Below are positions 6,228 to 14,180 of a DNA stretch of 15,689 bases, piece after piece. The notes beneath the pieces are model-generated. The model made no database searches, was not told where the DNA came from, and saw only the letters and a list, made by a program, of their open reading frames with translations. The translations under genes were made by a program, and so were the position numbers. Positions within the stretch are counted from its first letter, which is position 1; every line of letters starts with the position of its first letter. The stretch is from an uncultured Collinsella sp. (lineage in GTDB: Bacteria; Actinomycetota; Coriobacteriia; Coriobacteriales; Coriobacteriaceae): assembly GCA_902489965.1 (NCBI GenBank), contig CABUCA010000045.1, positions 1 to 15,689 of the forward strand. Direction: 5' to 3'.

Positions 6228-7737
6228 GGTAGTCCCTTCGTACACGCGGTCCCTGGTCGTCGGTACGCAGACGCGCCGACGGGTCCGAGTTCAAATCGAT
6301 TCGATTATATCCGCCGCCCGCGTTGCGAGGGCTGGGGCGCTGCGGACGACCTTGCGGAGCCATTCGCGGGCGTGGACGAGCTGCCGGCTCGGATGCAGAA
6401 CCATCCAGAACGGTAAAGCCGCTACGCGAAGGTCGTTCACCGCGCACATGGGCTACGCCGGCGGTGCTCTCGTCCATAACGGCAAAGCTCTCACGGCGGC
6501 GGTCATACTCATCGCGGCGGGCGCTCTCGTACGAAACGCGCAGGATCAACCCGGCAAGCATAAGCGACACAATAATCGACGAACCGCCGTAGCTAATAAA
6601 CGGCAACGGTTTGCCCGTCATGGGAAACACGTTGAGGATGCCCAGCGCGTTAATCAAAAACTGCACTGCGAGAATGACCGCGGAGCCAGACGCCATGAGC
6701 GCGCCCCGACGATCGGTCGCCTGCTCGGCAATGCGAAACGCCGAGTAGATCAGCATCGCAAACACCAAGAAGAACAGCACGGTTCCGACAAAGCCGACTT
6801 CCTCGCCAATGATAGCCAGGATGTAGTCATTGTGCGCCTCGGGCAGATACGAGTACTTCATGGTTGAGTTGCCGATGCCACGGCCGAACAGACCGCCCGA
6901 GGCAAAGGCCATAATGGCAAGCGTGGCCTGATAGCCGTCACCATACTCGTCGGCCCAAGGGTTCAAGGCAACCTGAATACGCACCATACGGTACGGCTCT
7001 GCGACAAGCGCAATCACGATCACGAGAATGCCGAAGATTAGCACGCCGATGATAAATCTGGGGTCGAGACCCGCAAACAACGCCATGCACATGAGGGTCA
7101 ACAGGATGATCAGGACAGTACCGAAATCGGGCTGGATAAAGATCAGAAAGAGCGAAATGCCCAGGTAGATGCCCATCTTGCGAAGGAATTCGTTGATGTT
7201 GCCACCGGGCGAAAAGAAGCGATCAAGCATGATGGCCGAATACGCAATGGCAAATGGCTTTAAAAACTCGGAAGGCTGGAACTGAATACCGGCGATGTTA
7301 AGCCAGCGCGTGGCGCCACGGCTGCCGCTGCCCACCAAGAACACCAGAAACAGTAGCCCTATCATGCCTATGAGGAAGATCCTGAGCACATCCTCCCCAA
7401 ACCAGCTGTCCGGCAAAACGCGCACGATGGCAATCAGCGCCAGAACACCGACCACGGCAAACGCGGCCTGTCGACCCAGAAAAAACGTCGCCGAGCCATT
7501 CTCGTGCAGCGCCTCGACCGAAGACGCCGAGTACACCATCAGCAGGCCAAAGCATACCAAGGTAAACAAGCAGGCCATGAATATCAAACGGGGGCGCATG
7601 ATACGGGCGGGAACGCCGGCAATATAGCGTTCGCTAAACGACTGCCCGCCGCGACCGGAACGCGGTGTGCTGCGCCGCGAGGAAGCACGGTCCGAGTCGG
7701 GCCTCCTCATACCTTGTCGGGGGCTCTCCTCTCTCAC
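6217..7737 (-). CDS. ftsW: Septal SEDS peptidoglycan glycosyltransferase FtsW
   Basis: FtsW polymerises lipid II into glycan strands at the septum together with FtsI. The roughly 506-residue product has a basic cytoplasmic N-terminus of about 45 residues, then about ten membrane helices from residue 50 to 400. SEDS hallmarks are visible: SRGATRWLNIAGIQFQPSE, QPDFGT, GGLFGRGIGNS, PEAHNDYILAIIGEE (the Asp at about residue 304 fits the catalytic Asp of the family) and MTGKPLPFISYGGSS. A cytoplasmic C-tail of about 105 residues is Arg- and Pro-rich. The start is uncertain: GTG at 7737 has AGGGG 6 nt upstream; TTG at 7743 and ATG at 7710 are also in frame. It lies 9 nt after the murD stop if the GTG is used, and ends inside the murG start. 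Confidence 0.96.
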   Translation of the reverse strand: MREESPRQGMRRPDSDRASSRRSTPRSGRGGQSFSERYIAGVPARIMRPRLIFMACLFTLVCFGLLMVYSASSVEALHENGSATFFLGRQAAFAVVGVLALIAIVRVLPDSWFGEDVLRIFLIGMIGLLFLVFLVGSGSRGATRWLNIAGIQFQPSEFLKPFAIAYSAIMLDRFFSPGGNINEFLRKMGIYLGISLFLIFIQPDFGTVLIILLTLMCMALFAGLDPRFIIGVLIFGILVIVIALVAEPYRMVRIQVALNPWADEYGDGYQATLAIMAFASGGLFGRGIGNSTMKYSYLPEAHNDYILAIIGEEVGFVGTVLFFLVFAMLIYSAFRIAEQATDRRGALMASGSAVILAVQFLINALGILNVFPMTGKPLPFISYGGSSIIVSLMLAGLILRVSYESARRDEYDRRRESFAVMDESTAGVAHVRGERPSRSGFTVLDGSASEPAARPRPRMAPQGRPQRPSPRNAGGGYNRIDLNSDPSARLRTDDQGPRVRRDYHDR

Positions 7738-7743
7738 CGGCAA

Positions 7744-7748
7744 CCCCT
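7744..7748 (-). promoter_or_regulatory. Possible ftsW ribosome binding site
   Basis: AGGGG overlaps the murD stop and stands 6 nt before the GTG at 7737. It favours GTG over the TTG at 7743 (too close) and the ATG at 7710 (nearest GGAG 15 nt away). Confidence 0.5.
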
Positions 7749-9153
7749 ATTCCATTTGCGATTTCGCCGCAGCGGCAAGCTGGGCCACATAGTCCTTAAA
7801 CACGCGGCCGCGCTCCTCATAGCCCGAGAACTCATCGAACGAAGAGCAGGCAGGAGAAAGTAAGATCACGTCGCCACGGCTCGACAGCGAACGGGCGACG
7901 TCCACGGCATCGCGCAGGTCATCCGCCTGGGCGATATCCACATCGCCGTCGACATCGGCCTCGTCCATAGCGGCGGTGAAACGCTCGCGCGCATCGCCAA
8001 AGCAGACGACCGAGCGTACGTTATCCATAACAACGCGCGCGAAGTCCGTGAGCGGCGTGCCCTTATCGTGGCCGCCGAGCAGCAAGATCACGTCGTCATC
8101 GGGAAATGCCGTCAGTGCCTTCTCGACCGCATCGGTGTTGGTCGCCTTGGAATCGTTGACGTAGCGCACGCCGTCAATCTCGCCACACGGCTCCACGCGG
8201 TGCTCGAGCGGCTGGAACGAGGCAAGACCGCGGCAGACACCATCGACATCGGCACCGACCGCCAAGGCAGCCGTGGCGGCGCACAGGGCATTGATAACAT
8301 TGTGATGGCCCGAGATCTTGAGCTCGGATGTAGCGATGAGCGGGGTCTCGACGCCCTTCAGGCGCACGACCATCTTGCCGTCGCGCACAAAGGCGGCATC
8401 CTCGCCCTCAGGCTCGTCAAAGGCAACCTTGCAGATGCGACGACCCGGCGTGTAGATGTACTCATCGAACTCGTGAATGCCGGCGTCTTCGACGTCGACA
8501 ACCGCCAGATCGTCATCGACCATATTGTCAAACAGTTTGATCTTGGCAAGCGCGTAGTTCTTATGGCTCTTATGCCAGCCCAAGTGGTCGGGAGTGATGT
8601 TGAGCAGCACCGCCACGCGGGGGTGGAGCTCGGTTGTCGTAGCAATCTGATAGCTCGAGAGCTCAGCCACAAACCACTCGTTGTGGGCTCGGCCGTCAAT
8701 CTCGTTGACCGGCGGCTCGCCGATGTTGCCGACAGCAACGCTGGCCTCGCCGGCAGCCTTAAGCAGATAATCAGCCAGCGACGTGGTGGTCGTCTTGCCG
8801 TTGGTGCCCGTGATGGCAATCCAGTTATCGGGCGACAGGCGATAGGCAAACTCGGGCTCACCCATAATCTGGGCGGCATGCTCGCGCCCGGCCTTAAAGA
8901 AGCCCGAGAACTCCGAGATGCCCGGGCACGTCACGCATACGTCATAGGCGCCCTCGACCTGTTCGGTCCCATAGACAAACGACGCACCAGCAGCCTCGAG
9001 CACACGCGTGGCGTCATTGGGTTCAGAGGTGCCACCGCCATACACGGTAACGGCACTTACGCGCTCGGGATGTGCCAGCGCCCAGCGGGCGACATCGAGA
9101 CCGGATTTGCCCTGACCCAAAACGAGCAGGCTAAAGACATCAGCAAGAGGCAT
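7747..9153 (-). CDS. murD: UDP-N-acetylmuramoyl-L-alanine--D-glutamate ligase MurD
   Basis: MurD adds D-glutamate to UDP-MurNAc-L-Ala with ATP in the cytoplasm. The 468-residue product shows the N-terminal UDP-binding fold LLVLGQGKSGLD (9-20) and TCPGIS (75-80). The central ATPase has P-loop ITGTNGKTTTTS (114-125), AELSSYQ (163-169) and NITPDHLGWHKS (185-196). The C-terminal domain has GHHNVINALCA (282-292), VNDSKATNTDA (332-342), LLLGGHDKGT (357-366) and LLSPACSSFDEF (431-442). Length is normal. The ATG at 9153 is 9 nt after the mraY stop and has only a weak Shine-Dalgarno (GGGATAG), so it probably relies on coupling. It is followed directly by ftsW. Confidence 0.97.
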   Translation of the reverse strand: MPLADVFSLLVLGQGKSGLDVARWALAHPERVSAVTVYGGGTSEPNDATRVLEAAGASFVYGTEQVEGAYDVCVTCPGISEFSGFFKAGREHAAQIMGEPEFAYRLSPDNWIAITGTNGKTTTTSLADYLLKAAGEASVAVGNIGEPPVNEIDGRAHNEWFVAELSSYQIATTTELHPRVAVLLNITPDHLGWHKSHKNYALAKIKLFDNMVDDDLAVVDVEDAGIHEFDEYIYTPGRRICKVAFDEPEGEDAAFVRDGKMVVRLKGVETPLIATSELKISGHHNVINALCAATAALAVGADVDGVCRGLASFQPLEHRVEPCGEIDGVRYVNDSKATNTDAVEKALTAFPDDDVILLLGGHDKGTPLTDFARVVMDNVRSVVCFGDARERFTAAMDEADVDGDVDIAQADDLRDAVDVARSLSSRGDVILLSPACSSFDEFSGYEERGRVFKDYVAQLAAAAKSQME

Positions 9154-9162
9154 GAAAGACCA

Positions 9163-10182
9163 CTATCCCAACTGGAAGAACAGGGCAAGGCCAACGGCAC
9201 CAAAGGCAGCAGCGATAATCCAAAAACGGATGACGACCTTGGTCTCGGCCCAGCCCTTCTTTTCGAAATGATGATGGATGGGCGCCATAAGGAAGACGCG
9301 CTTGTGCGTAAAGTGGAAGTAGACAACCTGAATCATGACCGACAGGGTCTCAACGATAAACAGGCCGCCGATGATGAGGGAGACGACCTCGGTGTTGGTC
9401 ATGATGGACGTGCAGGCAAACGCGGCGCCTAGGGCAAGCGAGCCGGTATCGCCCATAAAGATGCTCGCCGGATAGCAGTTGAACCACAGAAAGCCCAAGC
9501 AGGCACCGGCACACGCGGTGCAGAAGATGGACAGGTTCACGTCTCCGTGCAAAAACGCCATGGCAGCCATGGCGAGCATGGCAATCATGGAGGTGCCGCC
9601 AGCAAGACCGTCAAGGCCATCGGTCAGGTTCACGGCATTAGAAAGACCGGCGATCATCAGCCAGCAAAAGACAATGTAGAGCCACGGGAACGAAAGGCCG
9701 CAGATGGTGGTCGAAAGCACGCCAAGGTCAATCGTCAGGCCGCCGGGAAAACGAATCTCGGGGGCGACGCCGCACCAGTTAACGGCAAGTACCGTAAAGG
9801 TGACACAGATAATGGTTAGGCCGATCATCTTGGCATGAGGCGTCAGACCGAGCGAGCGCCCATGCGTAACGGAGGTCAGGTCGTCGATCAGGCCCAGCAC
9901 GCCTGTCGCCAGCGTGGCGAGCAGCACGAGCACGAGCTCGGTGGTGAGCTTGCCCATCAGCAGGCAGGTCAGCGAAATCGCGACGAGAATGACAACGCCA
10001 CCCATGGTGGGCGTTCCCTGCTTAACCAAATGACGCTTGGGGCCGTCGGCACGAACCTGCTGGCCGATACCCTCGACCTTAAGTAGCTTGATCCACCACG
10101 GCATGAGCAGCAGCGCAATGGCAGCGGCGATGCCAAGCCCCAAAAAAGCCTGATACGTTGGATACGAGGGATTGCCGAACAT
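9163..10182 (-). CDS. mraY: Phospho-N-acetylmuramoyl-pentapeptide transferase MraY
   Basis: MraY is an integral membrane enzyme that transfers phospho-MurNAc-pentapeptide from UDP to undecaprenyl phosphate, making lipid I. The 339-residue product has about ten hydrophobic helices and the family signatures: RHLVKQGTPTMGG (50-62), GLIDDL with Asp100-Asp101, NAVNLTDGLDGLAGG (183-197), WFNCYPASIFMGDTGSLALG with Asp245, and the cytoplasmic loop APIHHHFEKKGW (300-311) with the His triad 303-305. The ATG at 10182 follows the murF stop by only 3 nt and has just a weak AAGG further upstream, which suggests translational coupling. murD follows 9 nt downstream. Length is typical of the shorter actinobacterial and firmicute forms. 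Confidence 0.98.
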   Translation of the reverse strand: MFGNPSYPTYQAFLGLGIAAAIALLLMPWWIKLLKVEGIGQQVRADGPKRHLVKQGTPTMGGVVILVAISLTCLLMGKLTTELVLVLLATLATGVLGLIDDLTSVTHGRSLGLTPHAKMIGLTIICVTFTVLAVNWCGVAPEIRFPGGLTIDLGVLSTTICGLSFPWLYIVFCWLMIAGLSNAVNLTDGLDGLAGGTSMIAMLAMAAMAFLHGDVNLSIFCTACAGACLGFLWFNCYPASIFMGDTGSLALGAAFACTSIMTNTEVVSLIIGGLFIVETLSVMIQVVYFHFTHKRVFLMAPIHHHFEKKGWAETKVVIRFWIIAAAFGAVGLALFFQLG

Positions 10183-10185
10183 GGG

Positions 10186-11610
10186 CTAGCACACACCTTC
10201 CACAAAGCGGTCGAGCTCAACAAAGCGGGAACCCTTGACCAGTACAACATCATGTTTTTCAAGCGCGCCGCCCATGCGGTCGAGCACCTGCTGATAATCG
10301 GAGAACACCTGGATGCGGTCCTCGTCCATGCCCATCATGCGCGCGGCATCGGCCATAAGCTGGGCCAGCTCACCACCCACGCACGCCAGCATGTCGAGCT
10401 TCTTGGCGGCGGCATAGGCGCCCACGAGCTCATGCATGCGAGGAGCCTCATCGCCCATCTCGCCCATCTCGCCCAGGATCGCCATGCGAGACCCCGTGCA
10501 CGAAAGCGAGCACAGCAGATCGAGACCAGCAGCCATGGATTCGGCGCTGGCGTTATAGGAATCGTCGATGACGCGGGCACCGCTCTTGGCGCGCTTGATC
10601 TCCTGGCGGTGCCCGGTGATCGTGAGGCCCCTAAAGGCAGCATCGATCTGCTCGGGCGTCACGCCCAGGCGATAGGCAACTGCGGCGGCCTTAACGGCAT
10701 TTGGGACGGACTGCACGCCGGGGATGGCAAGCATGGTATCGGTCGTCTCACCCTGGCCAAAATCGAGCGTAAAGACCGGACGGCCCTCGTCATCAACACG
10801 AATGTCGCGGGCACGGACCTCATCATCGTCCGAGACGCCGGCCAGCATCACATCGATACCAGCAGGCTGGGCGAACGTATCGCGAATGAACGGCGTAAAG
10901 TCGTCCTCACCGCCCAAAACCAGCAGCGGCAAGAAGTCGCCGGCGGCGCACATACCCTGGACAATCTCGGCCTTAGCGCGGGCGATGTTCTCGCGGCTGC
11001 CCAAAATGCCGATGTGAGAGGTACCAATCTTGCTCACGATGGCAAGGTTGGGATTGGCGGACTGGGACAGGCGCTCAATCTCGTGGAAATGGTTCATGCC
11101 CATCTCGAGCACCAGGACCTCGGTATCGGCCGGAGCAGAAAGCACCGTGAGCGGCATGCCGATCAGGTTATTGAAATTGCCCTTGGTGGCCCAGACACGA
11201 TAGCGCTTGGCGAGCACGGCGGCGAGCACGTCCTTGGTCGTCGTCTTGCCGATGGAACCGGTAATACCAACGACCAGGCAGCCAAGCTCCAGACGGTACG
11301 CGTGCGCCAAACGCAGCAGAAAGTCCTCGGGATCATCGGTCAGCAAGATGGCACAGCCCTTGTCCTGCGCCAGCGAGACCAGCTCGGCCTCGGGCTCACG
11401 CGTCATCACGACGGCGCCGGCACCCGACTGGACGGCACGGGAAGCAAAATCATTGCCGTCGACGTTTTCACCGGGAAAGGCGACGAAAATCGTCCCTTCC
11501 TCGACCTGACGCGAGTCGATAACGCACCCGCGGCATACCCGATCGGCTTCTCCCGTCACGGTTCGGGCCCCTGTTGCGGCCGCGAGGTTGTTGACGGCGA
11601 TCTCTATCAT
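10186..11610 (-). CDS. murF: UDP-MurNAc-tripeptide--D-alanyl-D-alanine ligase MurF
   Basis: MurF adds the D-Ala-D-Ala dipeptide to complete UDP-MurNAc-pentapeptide. The 474-residue product has the MurF-type N-terminal domain (VIDSRQVEEGTIFVAFPGENVDG region, 30-52) and the ATPase P-loop VGITGSIGKTTTK (114-126). NFNNLIGMPLTVL (145-157), LEMGMNHFHEI (168-178) and IGTSHIGILGS (195-205) follow. The C-terminal domain has IDDSYNASAESM (348-359), LGEMGEMGDEAPRMH (379-393) and VLVKGSR (456-462). The motif after the P-loop and the DSYNA box separate it from MurE. Its start at 11610 has AGGGGAG 5 nt upstream. It follows ftsI after 126 nt, where many bacteria carry murE. mraY follows 3 nt downstream. Confidence 0.97.
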   Translation of the reverse strand: MIEIAVNNLAAATGARTVTGEADRVCRGCVIDSRQVEEGTIFVAFPGENVDGNDFASRAVQSGAGAVVMTREPEAELVSLAQDKGCAILLTDDPEDFLLRLAHAYRLELGCLVVGITGSIGKTTTKDVLAAVLAKRYRVWATKGNFNNLIGMPLTVLSAPADTEVLVLEMGMNHFHEIERLSQSANPNLAIVSKIGTSHIGILGSRENIARAKAEIVQGMCAAGDFLPLLVLGGEDDFTPFIRDTFAQPAGIDVMLAGVSDDDEVRARDIRVDDEGRPVFTLDFGQGETTDTMLAIPGVQSVPNAVKAAAVAYRLGVTPEQIDAAFRGLTITGHRQEIKRAKSGARVIDDSYNASAESMAAGLDLLCSLSCTGSRMAILGEMGEMGDEAPRMHELVGAYAAAKKLDMLACVGGELAQLMADAARMMGMDEDRIQVFSDYQQVLDRMGGALEKHDVVLVKGSRFVELDRFVEGVC

Positions 11611-11736
11611 TGCAGCTCCCCTGTAAACCTAATAATGCTATCGGCGTATTGTATCCCAGCGCCGCACATGCGTGGTGCAGGGCATGTGAACACCCTGATA
11701 TGGGACAACAAACCACGCCCCAAAGATTGTAACCCC
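11611..11736 (-). promoter_or_regulatory. ftsI-murF intergenic region, possible internal promoter
   Basis: A 126-nt gap with no gene. Minus-strand TACAAT (11653-11648) is a good -10 match, but the hexamer 17 bp upstream (ACCACG) is a poor -35. Upstream of it a 7-bp inverted repeat, CACATGC (11665-11671) and GCATGTG (11682-11688), flanks a 10-nt loop. No T-run follows, so it is not an intrinsic terminator. Confidence 0.25.
11616..11622 (-). promoter_or_regulatory. murF ribosome binding site
   Basis: AGGGGAG, 5 nt before the ATG at 11610. It is one of the strongest sites in the cluster, consistent with murF not depending on coupling to the more distant ftsI. Confidence 0.75.
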
Positions 11737-13602
11737 CTACTTCGTGTGCGGGATACCCAGCACGTCGAGCGCGTTGGCCATAATGGACTGGAACGGCACC
11801 GCAGCGGCATCTGAGCCGCTCGGCGTTCCGTCGAGCGTGATATAGCACAGCACCTTGGGCGATTGTGCCGGCGCAAAGCCCATAAAGGACGACATGTAGT
11901 TCTCCTTGAGGTAGCCGCCGTTCTCGTCGGCTCGTTCGGCCGTACCGGTCTTACCCGCCACGTCATAGCCGTCAACCGCGCCGCCAACGCCCGTTCCCTC
12001 GGACACGACCGTCTGCATGCACGATGTCACCTGGGATGCGGCGTCCTCAGAAATCGCGCGTTCGCCTTCGCCCCAGTCCTTCTCGTCGCCTTTGCTGGAC
12101 TTATAGAAGTGCGGGGTCATCATCATGCCGCCGTTGGCGATGCCGCCCACGGCACGTGCGATCTCAATCGGCGAGACGGACAGCGCCTGTCCAAAGCTCA
12201 TCGATCCCAGCGTGGCGCCGTCATACTGGTCACGCTCCTTGACGATGCCCAGGCTCTCGCCCGGAAAATCGACACCGGAGCTGTGACCGATGCCCCACTT
12301 GTCCACATAGGCGGCAAAGTCGTCGGCACCGATCTTGCGCCCCACCAGGACAAAGCCCACATTGGACGAACGGCGCATCATCTCGCGCACATCCATGGTC
12401 ATGCCATAGTCGCGCTTATCGGCATCGGTAACGGTATCGTCGCCCACCTTGATGCTCGCCGGCACCTCAAACGACGTACTCGATCGTACGACGCCCAAGT
12501 CGAAGCCGGCGCCCGCCACGAGCGTCTTAAAGACCGAGCCGGGCTCGTAGGCGTCAGTGACCAGGCGCAGGTTCATATCCTCGGTCTTGGCGTTCTCCAG
12601 ATCGGTCTGGTCGTAGGTCGGGTACGAGCAGGCTGCGAGAATTTCACCGGTCGTGGGGTCGGTGACCAAAGCCGAGCCGTTCTTGGCCTTTGTCTTCTCG
12701 ACAGCCTCTGCCAGAGCATCCTCAGCCGCACGCTGGATATTGACGTCGAGCGTCGTCACGATATCAACGCCGTCGACCGCGGCCACCTTTTTATAGGCAC
12801 CGCCCGCGATATAGCTGCCGTCCCTCGCGCGCTCGCGCACGAGAGAACCGTTCGTGCCGGTCAGAAGCTTGTTGTATTGCTTTTCGAGACCCGTCAAGCC
12901 GTCGTTGTCCACATTCACTACACCCAGCACCTGCGATGCCAGATTGCCGTATGGATATACGCGCTTCATGGCCTGCTCAAAAAGCACGCCGGGCAGGTTC
13001 TTCTTCTCCAGCACCGCAGCATCGTCTTCGTCCACTTGGCGCTTGATATACACCCAGGTGCCATCGGACTCGACGAGCTTGCGGCAGGTCTTTTTATCGA
13101 TTCCAGTTGCCTTGACCAGCGCCGACACCGTCTTGTCAACATCCTCGACAAGCTGCGGGTTCACGGCGATGTTGCGACATTCGACCGACGACGCCAGCAC
13201 GTTACCGTTGCGGTCGTAGATGGTGCCGCGTTTGGCATAGAGGGTCTGCGCAAGCAGGCGGCGCGCATCGGCACGCTCGCGCAGTTTATCGGCTTCGACA
13301 ATTTGATAGTCGGCAAGGCGAAAGACGCCCAAGCCCAAGCCAAGCCCAATGAATCCCATGACGGCTTTGCGGCGAGGCAGAGGCGCGCCTGTGAGCCATT
13401 CGGTCGACGAACTCTTGCGCGACCTGGTGTTATGCACTTGAGGGCCGCCCGAGCCGCGAAGTCGCGACGCCGGGTCGTTGCCACGGGACTGCCCGGCGTT
13501 GTAAGATTGCCGACCCGTTCCTTGATAACCAGAACGTCCCCGCGACGAGGGACGTCCAGAACCGCGGCCCCCATCGGAACCGCGGCGATAGTCATTTGTC
13601 AT
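11737..13602 (-). CDS. ftsI: Septal class B penicillin-binding protein FtsI (transpeptidase)
   Basis: FtsI (PBP3-like) cross-links stem peptides in the septal wall and works with FtsW. The 621-residue product has a cytoplasmic tail of about 78 residues rich in Arg, Gly and Ser, and one membrane helix (about 79-96). A class B PBP dimerisation/pedestal domain follows (RGTIYDRNGNVLA at 125-137, LTGLEKQYNKLL at 236-247). The transpeptidase domain carries the active-site SVFK (Ser356, Lys359), SSN (412-414) and KTG (551-553). No PASTA domain follows; the protein stops about 70 residues after KTG. The ATG at 13602 lies 17 nt after the preceding FtsL-like gene and has no strong Shine-Dalgarno. Context (between ftsL-like and murF, with ftsW in the same cluster) supports FtsI rather than a lateral-wall PBP2. 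Confidence 0.96.
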   Translation of the reverse strand: MTNDYRRGSDGGRGSGRPSSRGRSGYQGTGRQSYNAGQSRGNDPASRLRGSGGPQVHNTRSRKSSSTEWLTGAPLPRRKAVMGFIGLGLGLGVFRLADYQIVEADKLRERADARRLLAQTLYAKRGTIYDRNGNVLASSVECRNIAVNPQLVEDVDKTVSALVKATGIDKKTCRKLVESDGTWVYIKRQVDEDDAAVLEKKNLPGVLFEQAMKRVYPYGNLASQVLGVVNVDNDGLTGLEKQYNKLLTGTNGSLVRERARDGSYIAGGAYKKVAAVDGVDIVTTLDVNIQRAAEDALAEAVEKTKAKNGSALVTDPTTGEILAACSYPTYDQTDLENAKTEDMNLRLVTDAYEPGSVFKTLVAGAGFDLGVVRSSTSFEVPASIKVGDDTVTDADKRDYGMTMDVREMMRRSSNVGFVLVGRKIGADDFAAYVDKWGIGHSSGVDFPGESLGIVKERDQYDGATLGSMSFGQALSVSPIEIARAVGGIANGGMMMTPHFYKSSKGDEKDWGEGERAISEDAASQVTSCMQTVVSEGTGVGGAVDGYDVAGKTGTAERADENGGYLKENYMSSFMGFAPAQSPKVLCYITLDGTPSGSDAAAVPFQSIMANALDVLGIPHTK

Positions 13603-13619
13603 ACTCAGCTACCGTCTTG

Positions 13620-14090
13620 CTACTGAGCGGTCGCGGTCGCGTTGGCGCCCGCGGCTGCATCCTGCGAAAAGTCAAGTGTAACGCTCTCGCTGGGCTCCAC
13701 CATGCCATAAGCGCCCGCAAGGTCGCGAATGCGCGTGTCGGCGCCATAGACCGAATGCATGACCTCCAGGTCGGAGCTCTCATCGGTCGCCTTTTCGAGC
13801 GTGTTGGTAAGCTCGGCGTTGCTGTTGAGCACCTGGGCCGTAACGCCGGCGAGCGCCACGCGGGCGACGCCGATCGTCATGAAGATAGCCGCAATGATGC
13901 AAAACGTTTTAAGAACGCTCATGAAAACCGGGCTTACCGCCTGGTTTGCCTGACGGCCCGCGCCCGTGTAGACATCAAAGCGCGGCGTGCGCTGCTCACG
14001 GGGAGCAACGGGGGCCTGCGGCGTCTCACGATAGGCGGGCATGGCGTTCATATCATAGGCGAGTGCTGCGCTTGAAGTGTTGTAGCCCAT
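13620..14090 (-). CDS. ftsL: Small bitopic membrane protein, probable FtsL-like divisome subunit
   Basis: The 156-residue product has a cytoplasmic tail of about 55 residues, one membrane helix (about 56-82) and a helical, probably coiled-coil stretch (about 83-118, with NSNAELTNTLEKATDESS). A segment IRDLAGAYGMVEPSESVTLDF and an Ala-rich end follow. That plan, and its place between rsmH and ftsI, is what FtsL has: a partner of FtsQ and FtsB that activates FtsWI. FtsL sequences diverge too far for me to be sure from motifs; a FtsB-like identity is the main alternative. The ATG at 14090 has GGGAGG 9 nt upstream. It follows rsmH after 90 nt and precedes ftsI by 17 nt. Confidence 0.75.
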   Translation of the reverse strand: MGYNTSSAALAYDMNAMPAYRETPQAPVAPREQRTPRFDVYTGAGRQANQAVSPVFMSVLKTFCIIAAIFMTIGVARVALAGVTAQVLNSNAELTNTLEKATDESSDLEVMHSVYGADTRIRDLAGAYGMVEPSESVTLDFSQDAAAGANATATAQ

Positions 14091-14099
14091 GATATGCCG

Positions 14100-14105
14100 C
14101 CTCCC
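14100..14105 (-). promoter_or_regulatory. Ribosome binding site of the FtsL-like gene
   Basis: GGGAGG, 9 nt before the ATG at 14090. A matching CCTCCC occurs earlier in the same leader (minus-strand reading of 14154-14159), so the site could pair with it and be partly hidden in the mRNA. Confidence 0.65.
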
Positions 14106-14180
14106 ATCCCGAGTACGTTGGTAGTGTGTTTAAGCTTCGTTTATGGTGCGAGCGGGAGGTCCAATATCGCGCGGTCGCGC

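Noticed and set aside
11737..11950. PASTA domains at the FtsI C-terminus
   Set aside because: The protein ends about 70 residues after KTG, and that stretch completes the transpeptidase fold; there is no room for PASTA repeats.
11863..13626. A 587-residue open frame on the plus strand opposite ftsI, and similar long frames at 10252-11814, 8068-9432 and 3758-4873
   Set aside because: All mirror well-supported minus-strand genes, have no recognisable domains and no ribosome binding site context; they are shadow frames of high-GC coding DNA.
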